Source: JBJXGF01 sp046153015 (GTDB taxonomy: Bacteria; Actinomycetota; Acidimicrobiia; Acidimicrobiales; CAIXPF01). From it: 8,411 nt of DNA. The position numbers were made by a program, and so were the translations under genes. The notes beneath the pieces are model-generated. The model worked only from the letters and a program-made list of their open reading frames with translations, had not been told where the DNA came from and did no database searches. The DNA lies in the NCBI GenBank assembly GCA_046153015.1, contig JBJXGF010000361.1, positions 1 to 8,411 of the forward strand. Direction: 5' to 3'. Below are positions 1-5,364 of this stretch, piece by piece; the stretch's first letter is position 1, and each line of letters begins with the position of its first letter.

Positions 1-9
1 CGCCGCGCC

Positions 10-414
10 TCAGCCGCCGCCGGCGGCCGCCTTCTCGCGGGCCTTCTTGGCCCGCTCCAGCAGGTGGGCGGGCACCTTGGACTTCGCGCCGGCCGGCTTC
101 TCCTCGGCGGCCGGCTCGACCGCAACCGGCTTGGGCGGCGCCGCCGCGGCGGAGGCCGCCGCCTCGGCCGCGGCGGCCCGGTCGAGCTTGAACTGCTCCC
201 AGCCTTCGGCGCGCACCAGCTTGTCGGCGCCGATCGAGCCGAGCTGGGCGCCGTTGTCGAAGAACACCCAGTAGCGCTGCCAGGTACGCGACCCGAGGCC
301 GTTGACCAGCTTGACCTTGCCCTGCGTGCCTTCGGGCGCCCCAGGGATGTCGACCGTGACCACCACCCGATCGCCCTTGCGGAGCGGCCGGTCGAGTTCG
401 CGCTTCTTGGCCAT
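10..414 (-). CDS. Small SH3/KOW-like protein with Ala-rich linker, hypothetical
   Basis: A 134-residue protein of unknown function. Residues 10-68 look like a small beta-barrel of SH3 or KOW type: basic start, KGDRVVV strand, Gly-rich turn (PEGTQGKV), then the strand YWVFFDNG and a hydrophobic end. Residues 79-113 form a low-complexity Ala/Pro/Glu linker, and residues 114-130 a basic amphipathic helix (AHLLERAKKAREK) before a Gly tail. There is no signal peptide or membrane segment, so it is probably cytoplasmic. The basic ends could suit nucleic-acid or ribosome contact, but that is inference. The frame is open to a TTG at 423, but the ATG at 414 is preferred: it gives MAKK and lies 9 nt behind a TACCGT box, as expected for a leaderless gene. 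It begins 32 nt after the stop of the SCO6745-like gene on the same strand. The coding call is good; the function is unrecognised. Confidence 0.75.
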   Translation of the reverse strand: MAKKRELDRPLRKGDRVVVTVDIPGAPEGTQGKVKLVNGLGSRTWQRYWVFFDNGAQLGSIGADKLVRAEGWEQFKLDRAAAAEAAASAAAAPPKPVAVEPAAEEKPAGAKSKVPAHLLERAKKAREKAAAGGG

Positions 415-423
415 GCGGATCAA

Positions 424-429
424 ACGGTA
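424..429 (-). promoter_or_regulatory. Candidate -10 box (TACCGT) for the SH3-like gene
   Basis: On the minus strand TACCGT fits the actinobacterial TAnnnT -10 pattern and ends 9 nt before the ATG at 414, with no Shine-Dalgarno sequence between. This suggests a start of transcription at or next to the ATG. No convincing -35 hexamer is visible. The box lies in the 32-nt gap after the upstream gene, so the small gene may have its own promoter. Confidence 0.4.
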
Positions 430-446
430 CCGTGCGCCGGCGGCGG

Positions 447-1376
447 TCAGGAAGACGTGCGCTGCTGGCCGAGGAACACCCCGGCCGCGGTGTCCGGGGC
501 GGCGGCCGACTCGACGAAGGCCCGCCCGGGGTAGCCGCCGGCGGCGACGACCGCCTCGCGCCAGGGGCGCAGCAGGCCGACGAGCTCGTCGAGGTCCCCG
601 CCGATCGCGTCGATGATCGGCGCCTGCTGGCGGTCGGTGGCCTCCTCCAGCTCCTCCCGGAACCGACGGCCGGCCTCGGTGACGCCCCGCTCATCGACCC
701 AGCCCCGCTCGGCCAGCCGGGCGACCGCCCGGTCGAGCTCCTCGTCGGTCCAGCCCCGGGTCCGCACGTAGGTCTTGAGCCCGAGGCCCTGGCGCAGGTC
801 GTTGAGGATGCAGGCCTCGGGCCCGGTGAGCCCGGCCGCGCTCCAGCCGGCCACGTGCGCGTCGCCCCGGTGCTCCCGGTAGAGGTCGCAGGCCCGCCAC
901 AGCGCGCCGAGGCGGCTCTCGGGCCAACCGAGCGAGCGCAGGCCGGCGAATAGCGCCTTGCCGGCCAGGTCGGCGGCCTCGACCCCGCGGCGCAGGATCG
1001 CGGCGGCCCGCTCCAGCTCGCCGGGTGAGGCCAGCGCGCCGATCATCCGCTCCAGTGCGGCCACCGCGCCCCGCTCCCGGGCCGCGAGCAGCGCCTCGGG
1101 GCTCGACCGGGCCCAGGCGTCCTCCACCGGGCCGACCACCAGGCGGGCCGGGAACACGCCGAACACCGCAGTGGCCACCTCGCCGGCCACCGCGCCCATG
1201 CACGCCGCCCGGGTGGCGTAGTACACGCCCCAGTCGAGCATCCGGACCCCGTTGCGCTCGTCGACCGGGTGGGGGAAGCCCAGCGCCTCGTACTCGGCGT
1301 GCGCCTCGGGAGCGAAGAACACCGACGCAGCGAGCGGCTCGGCCACATTGCGAAGGACTCGGGCGGGCGCGGTCAC
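447..1376 (-). CDS. SCO6745 family protein with C-terminal winged-helix-like region
   Basis: A 309-residue protein that resembles the actinobacterial SCO6745 family, whose biochemical function is unknown to me. Recognisable features are the N-terminal pattern (AEPLAASVFFAPEAHAEYEALG, residues 12-33, with a GxxxxxYxATRAACMG segment around 50-61), a central helical region, and the motif REHRGDAHVA at 168-176. A C-terminal part follows (about 183-245) with TGPEACILNDL, a WTDEELDRAVARLAERGWV helix pair and VTEAGRRFREELEE, which looks like a MarR-type winged helix. There are no membrane segments. The length is near the family's usual 280-300 residues. The start is GTG at 1376, 6 nt behind a TAGGCT box. 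The gene begins 53 nt after the stop of the BKACE gene on the same strand. Whether the winged helix binds DNA or is only a structural remnant cannot be told from the sequence. Confidence 0.85.
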   Translation of the reverse strand: MTAPARVLRNVAEPLAASVFFAPEAHAEYEALGFPHPVDERNGVRMLDWGVYYATRAACMGAVAGEVATAVFGVFPARLVVGPVEDAWARSSPEALLAARERGAVAALERMIGALASPGELERAAAILRRGVEAADLAGKALFAGLRSLGWPESRLGALWRACDLYREHRGDAHVAGWSAAGLTGPEACILNDLRQGLGLKTYVRTRGWTDEELDRAVARLAERGWVDERGVTEAGRRFREELEEATDRQQAPIIDAIGGDLDELVGLLRPWREAVVAAGGYPGRAFVESAAAPDTAAGVFLGQQRTSS

Positions 1377-1382
1377 GCCCGC

Positions 1383-1388
1383 AGCCTA
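1383..1388 (-). promoter_or_regulatory. Candidate -10 box (TAGGCT) for the SCO6745-like gene
   Basis: Minus-strand TAGGCT matches TAnnnT and ends 6 nt before the GTG at 1376, so transcription would begin at or within the first codon. There is no Shine-Dalgarno sequence. It supports the chosen GTG start and suggests the gene can be transcribed separately from the BKACE gene. Confidence 0.45.
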
Positions 1389-1429
1389 AACCGGCGCTGC
1401 GGCGGCGGGTCGGGCCGAGCCTGCCCGGC

Positions 1430-2323
1430 TCAGGGCTGGTGGTGGAGGATGCGCGTCGCCTCGGCGGAGGTGGCCACGGGACGGCCGCAGGCCTTTGCCA
1501 GCTCGACCACCTCGGCCACCAGCTCGGCGTTGGTGGGCGTGCGGCGGGCCCCCGACGGATCGAGGTAGTCCTCCAGCCCGACCCGCACGTGGCCGCCGCG
1601 CTCGATGGCGGCCTTGGCCAGGCCGCTGCCGACGGTGTCGCCGCCGACCGCGCTGACCATCCAGGTGATCGCCGCGTCGCCGAGCAGCTTGAGGTACACC
1701 TCGAGCGACCACTCTTCCGCGGGCAGGCCGGTCAGCGTGGTGGCGCCCATCAGGTAGAACTGCAGCTTGGCCGCCTTCGGGAGGCTGCCCCGGGCGTGGT
1801 GGGCGAGGGCCATGCGCAGGCAGCCCGGCTCGAAGATCGACACGTGGACCGGAAGGCCCCGCTCCGCGTTCCACGCGAACATCCAGGCGATGTCGACCGG
1901 GGTGTTCTCGTAGCACCACGGCGTGGGGCTGATCGAGCCGTCGGCCTTCACGCCGGCCAGGTTCACCGAGCCCGGGTCGGCCACGCCCATGCCCAGCACG
2001 CCGGCCTCGTACAGGTCGGCGAAGTGCTGGTAGCGGTCCTGGATCTTGATGCGCCCGGCGGCGCCGCCCGACATCGTCGGGTACAGGATCGCGTCGGGCC
2101 GGGCGGCCAGCACGGGGCCCCATGCGTCGAGGTACTTGGCCGCGGAGTGCCGCCCGTCGCCGCCGAGCACCACGTCGTCGGTGTGGTTGTGGACGATGGC
2201 GGCGCCGGCCTCCAGGCAGGCGAGCGCGTCGGCGGCGATCTCCTCCGCGCTCAACGGCACGTTGGGGTTTCGCCGCTTGGTGGCGGCCCCGTTCACGGCG
2301 GCTTCGATGATCAGCGGTTCCAC
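1430..2323 (-). CDS. DUF849 / BKACE family beta-keto acid cleavage enzyme
   Basis: A 297-residue TIM-barrel enzyme of the DUF849 (BKACE) family, the group of 3-keto-5-aminohexanoate cleavage enzyme (Kce). Family members are Zn-dependent and condense a beta-keto acid with acetyl-CoA to give a new CoA ester and acetoacetate. Visible hallmarks are the start EPLIIEAAVNGA, the metal-binding pair H45 and H47 in AIVHNHTDD, the strand ILYPTMSGGA (80-89), VHVSIFEPG (159-167), and HVRVGLED near 245-252, where E251 matches the third metal ligand and R247 the active-site Arg region of Kce. The TNAELVAEVVELAKACGRPVAT end is also typical. Length is normal and nothing is missing. HNHTDD replaces the HxHxRD form of Kce, so the substrate is probably different. 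The start is GTG at 2323, 8 nt behind a TACGCT box with no Shine-Dalgarno. It is divergent from the VOC operon across 55 bp. The family call is firm; the substrate is unknown. Confidence 0.93.
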   Translation of the reverse strand: MEPLIIEAAVNGAATKRRNPNVPLSAEEIAADALACLEAGAAIVHNHTDDVVLGGDGRHSAAKYLDAWGPVLAARPDAILYPTMSGGAAGRIKIQDRYQHFADLYEAGVLGMGVADPGSVNLAGVKADGSISPTPWCYENTPVDIAWMFAWNAERGLPVHVSIFEPGCLRMALAHHARGSLPKAAKLQFYLMGATTLTGLPAEEWSLEVYLKLLGDAAITWMVSAVGGDTVGSGLAKAAIERGGHVRVGLEDYLDPSGARRTPTNAELVAEVVELAKACGRPVATSAEATRILHHQP

Positions 2324-2331
2324 GCGGCGAG

Positions 2332-2337
2332 AGCGTA
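2332..2337 (-). promoter_or_regulatory. Candidate -10 box (TACGCT) for the BKACE gene
   Basis: On the minus strand TACGCT ends 8 nt before the GTG at 2323, a spacing that fits a leaderless transcript. Its first two bases are the outer bases of the left arm of the inverted repeat at 2336-2368, so anything bound to the repeat would touch this promoter. No clear -35 element is visible. Confidence 0.45.
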
Positions 2338-2368
2338 GCCCCCGACCCCGCCGCCGGCTCGGGGGCTA
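2336..2368. repeat. Perfect 10-bp inverted repeat between divergent genes, possible operator
   Basis: TAGCCCCCGA at 2336-2345 and its exact reverse complement TCGGGGGCTA at 2359-2368 are separated by a 13-nt GC-rich spacer. The repeat fills the centre of the only divergent intergenic region in the window. Each outer end begins a TAnnnT box, one for each direction. This placement fits an operator for a dimeric regulator controlling both the BKACE gene and the VOC operon. It could instead be only a structural hairpin. The arms are certain; the regulatory role is inferred. Confidence 0.55.
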
Positions 2369-2372
2369 GCGT
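2367..2372 (+). promoter_or_regulatory. Candidate -10 box (TAGCGT) for the VOC-DLH-UGSC operon
   Basis: TAGCGT matches TAnnnT and ends 6 nt before the ATG at 2379, with no Shine-Dalgarno sequence between, so the first operon gene is probably leaderless. The box starts on the last two bases of the right arm of the inverted repeat. It is the only evident promoter for the four-gene operon, as all later junctions are 2 nt apart or overlap. Confidence 0.45.
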
Positions 2373-2378
2373 TGCGCC

Positions 2379-2942
2379 ATGACCGCCCGCCCGCCGATCA
2401 GCCTCGCCCACGCGGTGCTCTACGTGCGCGACCTCGACAAGATGATCGACTTCTACAGCCGGGTGCTCGGGTTCGAGGTGTCCGACCGCGGCCCGCTCGG
2501 CAACCGGGAGAACAGCCCCGAGATCGTGTTCCTGTCCCAGTCGCCCACCGACCACCACCAGATCGCGTTCCTGCCCCTGCGCAAGGACGACACGAACCGG
2601 TCGAACAACGTCGACCACCTCGCCTGGCGGGTCGCCTCGCTCGACGAGGTGCGCCGCTTCCGTGACCTCGTGAGCGCCGAGCCCGAGGTGAGCGACATCA
2701 CGCCGATGAGCCACGGCAACGCGTGGTCGGTGTACTTCCGGGACCCGGAGGGCAACCGCCACGAGATCTTCTGCGACTCGCCCTTCGCCGTGAGCCAGCC
2801 CCAGGGCCGGGCGGTGGACCTCGACCTCTCGGTCGAGGCGCTGACCGCAGCGACCGAGGCCGAGTTCGGCGGCGAGCCCGGCTTCGGCGCCCTCGAGGAG
2901 TACTACGCCGGCCGGGCCGCCCGCCTGGGCAGCGGGAGCTGA
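2379..2942 (+). CDS. VOC family protein, extradiol dioxygenase / glyoxalase-like
   Basis: A 187-residue single-module vicinal-oxygen-chelate protein. The first beta-alpha unit is HAVLYVRDLDKMIDFYSRVLGFE (11-33), the second half is VDHLAWRV (78-84), then SVYFRDPEGNRHEIFCD (117-133). Probable metal ligands are H11, H80 and E129, the His-His-Glu set of type I extradiol dioxygenases. H112 and Y119 also sit where such enzymes carry active-site residues. Residues 137-187 are an extra tail (DLDLSVEALTAATEAEFGGEPGF) that ends VOC proteins of this kind. The likely role is Fe(II)-dependent ring cleavage or another metal-assisted step on a small molecule; glyoxalase or isomerase activity cannot be excluded. 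The ATG at 2379 is chosen for the TAGCGT box 6 nt upstream. It is the first gene of the operon and its stop lies 2 nt before the next start. The fold is certain, the substrate unknown. Confidence 0.92.
   Translation: MTARPPISLAHAVLYVRDLDKMIDFYSRVLGFEVSDRGPLGNRENSPEIVFLSQSPTDHHQIAFLPLRKDDTNRSNNVDHLAWRVASLDEVRRFRDLVSAEPEVSDITPMSHGNAWSVYFRDPEGNRHEIFCDSPFAVSQPQGRAVDLDLSVEALTAATEAEFGGEPGFGALEEYYAGRAARLGSGS
2934..2938 (+). promoter_or_regulatory. Shine-Dalgarno GGGAG that fixes the start of the DLH gene
   Basis: GGGAG ends 6 nt before the GTG at 2945 and lies inside the last codons of the VOC gene. The reading frame is open further upstream to 2723, but that part overlaps the VOC gene and has no family similarity. 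The site supports GTG at 2945 as the start. Confidence 0.55.
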
Positions 2943-2944
2943 CG

Positions 2945-3631
2945 GTGGGCCAGCTCGTCACCTACCCGAGCAATGGGTCCGAGGGCATGGGCTGGCTGGC
3001 CGAGCCGGCCGAGCCCGGCCCCGGTCTGATCGTCATCCAGGAGTGGTGGGGCCTCGTCGACCACATCAAGGACGTAGCCGAGCGCTTCGCCGCCGCCGGG
3101 TTCTGCGCGCTGGCGCCCGACCTGTACCGCGGCGCCAGCACCGCCGAGCCCGACGAGGCCGGCAAGCTGATGATGGCGCTCGACCTGGAGCGGGCCGGCC
3201 GGGACATGGGCGGCGCCGTCGAGTTCGTGAAGCAGCATCCGAGCTGCTCCACCTCCACCGTCGGCGTCGTCGGCTACTGCATGGGCGGCGGGCTGTGCTT
3301 CGTGCTCGCCGCGCAGCGCCCCGACGACGTGAGCGCGATCGCCCCCTACTACGGCGCCATCCCGTGGCCTGAGCACGAGCCCGACTACGCCGAGATCCGG
3401 GCCGCCGTGCAGGGCCATTACGCGGAGAACGACGACTGGGCCTCCCCGGCGTTGGCCCGCGACCTCGAGGCCAGGCTGAAGGGGTACGGCCGCCAGGTGG
3501 AGATGCACGTCTACCCGGGGGCCCAGCACGGCTTCTTCAACGACGCGAACCCCGACGTGTACGACCCGGCGGCGGCGCAGCAGTCCTGGGAGCGCGTCGT
3601 CCCCTTCCTCAAAGGAGCGATCCGGCCGTGA
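2945..3631 (+). CDS. Dienelactone hydrolase family protein
   Basis: A 228-residue cytoplasmic alpha/beta hydrolase of the dienelactone hydrolase family, which opens dienelactones in chlorocatechol breakdown and acts on related esters or lactones. The visible catalytic set is C112 in GYCMGG, an Asp in ENDDW (D163, possibly D164) and H195 in AQHGFFN. E33 in IVIQEWWG and R62 in DLYRG match the conserved Glu and Arg of the Pseudomonas enzyme. Length is typical (about 230). GTG at 2945 is chosen because it lies 2 nt after the VOC stop, behind GGGAG, and yields the usual N-terminus just before the first strand. Its stop overlaps the next start by 4 nt (GTGA), so translation of the three genes is probably coupled. 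All key residues are present, so it should be active. True dienelactone is only one possible substrate. Confidence 0.93.
   Translation: MGQLVTYPSNGSEGMGWLAEPAEPGPGLIVIQEWWGLVDHIKDVAERFAAAGFCALAPDLYRGASTAEPDEAGKLMMALDLERAGRDMGGAVEFVKQHPSCSTSTVGVVGYCMGGGLCFVLAAQRPDDVSAIAPYYGAIPWPEHEPDYAEIRAAVQGHYAENDDWASPALARDLEARLKGYGRQVEMHVYPGAQHGFFNDANPDVYDPAAAQQSWERVVPFLKGAIRP
3611..3617 (+). promoter_or_regulatory. Strong Shine-Dalgarno AAAGGAG before the selenoprotein gene
   Basis: AAAGGAG lies 10 nt before the GTG at 3628, inside the end of the hydrolase gene. It is the best match to the anti-Shine-Dalgarno sequence near any start in the window, where several other genes look leaderless. It supports GTG 3628, which overlaps the hydrolase stop as GTGA. 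Confidence 0.65.
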
Positions 3632-5364
3632 CCCACGAGCAGCACGCGGTGGTGTGGCCCCGCAGCGCCAAGACCGTCGAGCTGGCCCCGCTGGCGGCGC
3701 GGCCCGACACGCTCGAGAACAAGCGGGTGGCGTTCCTGTGGGACTACCTGTTCCGCGGCGACGAGATCTTCCCGCTGATCGAGCAGGCGCTGGCCGAGCG
3801 CTTCCCGGGCATCAGCTTCGTCGGCTACAAGGAGTTCGGCACGACCCACGGCGCCGGCGAGCACGAGGTGCTGGCCGGCCTGGCCCAGAAGCTGAAGGAG
3901 CTGGAGGTCGACGCGGTCGTCTCCGGCATGGGCTGTTGAGGCAGCTGCACGCCCGCCGTGCTGCGGGCATCCGCTGCTGCCGAGGCCGCCGGCGTCGCCT
4001 CGGCGTCGCTTGTCTGCGAGGGCTTCCTCGGCCAGGCCGCCACCACCGCGGTCGGCCTCGGAATGCCGAACCTGCCCGCCGCCCGCATGGTCGGCCACGT
4101 CGACACGCAGGTGGTGGAGGAGCTGACGGCCAACATCTTGACGGTCACGGTCCCCGAGCTCGTCGACTGCCTCACCCGCCAGCCTGACGACGCCGCGGAG
4201 ATCGTGGAGCCCGAGGCCCGGGAGGTCGTCTTCGTCGGCGACTTCGACGAGGTCAACCGGCTCTTCTACGAGAACCGCTGGTCGGACGGCCTGCCGATCG
4301 TGCCGCCCACCGCCGAGCGGGTCGAGGCGTTCCTCGCCTTCTGCGACCTCGCTCCCGAGCACAGCCTCGGCCGGGTGCTGCCCGACAACCGGGAGTGCAC
4401 GGTCTGGTCGGTGGCGGTGAACGGGGTGATGGCCGGCTGCCGGCCGGAGTACATGCCGGTGCTGGTGGCCCTGGCCGAGGCGATGGCCGACCCGGCCTAC
4501 GGCGTGGAGCACTCCGGCAACACCCCCGGCGCCGAGACCCTGATCACGATCAACGGGCCGCTGATCGGCCAGCTCGGCTTCAACTACGAGCAGGGCGTGC
4601 TGCGCGACGGGTTCCAGGCGAACACCTCGATCGGGCGCTGGTGGCGGCTCTATCTGCGCAACGTGGCCGGGTTCCTGCCCCACCTCACCGACAAGGGCAC
4701 CTACGGCAACACGTGGCGGGTCGTGCTCGCCGAGAACGAGGCCGTGCTGGCCCGCATCGGCTGGCCGCCCCTGGCCAGCGACTTCGGCTTCGCCCAGGGC
4801 GACAACGTGGTGACGATCTCCCGCTACACCGGCGGCGACGTGCTCGCCTCGGTGTTCGGCCAGCGGCCCGAGGAGATGGTCCCCTACCTCGCCGACGCGC
4901 TGGCCAAGCAGGCCGGCTGGGAGCTGGTCTTCACGATGGGCGTGGGCGACGGCACGTACCGCCCGCTGCTGCTGCTCTCGCCGATCCTGGCCGAGACCAT
5001 CGCCAAGGCCGGCTGGAGCCGGGACCAGCTCAAGCGGGCGCTGTGGGAGGCCGCCCGGATCCCGGCGTGGAAGTTCGAGAAGTACCTCGGCGAGTGGACC
5101 AACCTGTACCCGGGGCGCCGCTCGCTGGAGGACTTCGTGAACATGCGCCGGGCCCCGCGGGTCTTCGCCGAGTCGAGCGACCCCAACCGGCTCGTGCCGC
5201 TCACCTGGGCCCCCGAGGACATCCTCGTGGCGGTCACCGGGGACCCTTTGCGCACCAACGCCTACGTGTTCTCGCACAACGGGATGCTCGGCTTTCCCAC
5301 CGCGAAGCGGGTGCGGCTGCCCGAGCGCTGGGAGGCCAAGCTGGCCGCCGCCCGCCAAGGGTGA
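3628..5364 (+). CDS. UGSC family selenoprotein (in-frame UGA 3937-3939 read as selenocysteine), fused to a large C-terminal domain
   Basis: Read through one in-frame TGA, this is a 578-residue protein. Residues 33-165 form a UGSC domain: strand KRVAFLWDYLFRGDEIF, helix LIEQALAERFPG, strand ISFVGYKEF, helix to 94, then DAVVSGMGC-U-GSC-TPAV with C103, Sec104 and C107, and a further Cys at 130. UGSC proteins are a known (seleno)protein family that also has Cys forms (CGSC); their reaction is not established to my knowledge, but the Sec/Cys motif suggests thiol redox or nucleophilic chemistry. From about residue 202 a second domain follows: FYENRWSDGLPIVPPT (213-228), MAGCRPE (268-274), ENEAVLARIGWPP (from 369). 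Its close paralogue is the next gene. There is no signal peptide. The start GTG overlaps the hydrolase stop and has AAAGGAG upstream; the stop overlaps the next start by 4 nt. The alternative, a nonsense mutation, is unlikely because motif, frame and coding quality continue exactly. Confidence 0.9.
3937..3939 (+). other. Selenocysteine codon (TGA, Sec104)
   Basis: The TGA lies between TGT (Cys103) and GGC AGC TGC (Gly-Ser-Cys), giving exactly the Cys-Sec-Gly-Ser-Cys signature of the family. The frame is open on both sides, 309 nt before and 1,422 nt after. TGA is the ordinary stop of all eight genes here and Trp is TGG throughout, so this is local recoding and not a changed genetic code. Confidence 0.9.
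3940..3981 (+). promoter_or_regulatory. Candidate bacterial SECIS stem-loop
   Basis: Directly after the TGA, GGCAGC (3940-3945) pairs with GCTGCC (3976-3981). After a U-U mismatch, G3947-C3948 pairs with G3973-C3974. An upper stem GCCCG (3951-3955) pairs with CGGGC (3964-3968) and closes an 8-nt loop, 16 nt after the UGA. If the last pair opens, G3955 becomes the first loop base, as the bacterial SECIS consensus asks. A competing fold pairs 3944-3951 with 3957-3964 around loop CCCGC. Pairing is seen in the sequence; recognition by SelB is inferred. Confidence 0.6.

Noticed and set aside
120..180. GCC/GGC-rich tract near the start of the window
   Set aside because: It encodes the Ala-rich linker of the SH3-like protein; no separate element is needed to explain it.
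1411..1427. Terminator after the BKACE gene (CGGGC/GCCCG)
   Set aside because: Only a 5-bp stem with a 7-nt loop and no T-run; such matches are expected by chance at this GC content.
1025..2338. Plus-strand 437-residue open frame
   Set aside because: It is antisense to the SCO6745-like and BKACE genes, both of which have clear family motifs; codon composition is of shadow type.
2723..2944. Upstream extension of the dienelactone hydrolase frame
   Set aside because: It overlaps the VOC gene in another frame, has low-complexity Arg/Pro/Gly-rich translation and lacks family similarity; GTG 2945 has a ribosome site.
3511..5358. 615-residue open frame on the minus strand
   Set aside because: It is antisense to well-supported genes; its translation is rich in Gly, Arg, His and Val, typical of a shadow frame in GC-rich DNA.
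3958..5364. A separate gene starting at GTG 3958, downstream of a short gene 3628-3939
   Set aside because: Both pieces are in the same frame, separated only by TGA plus six sense codons that complete the UGSC motif. No ribosome site precedes 3958, and the start would cut the conserved domain in two.
3628..5364. Pseudogene with a nonsense mutation
   Set aside because: The TGA stands exactly at the Sec position of a known selenoprotein family, the rest of the frame is intact, and a SECIS-like stem follows.
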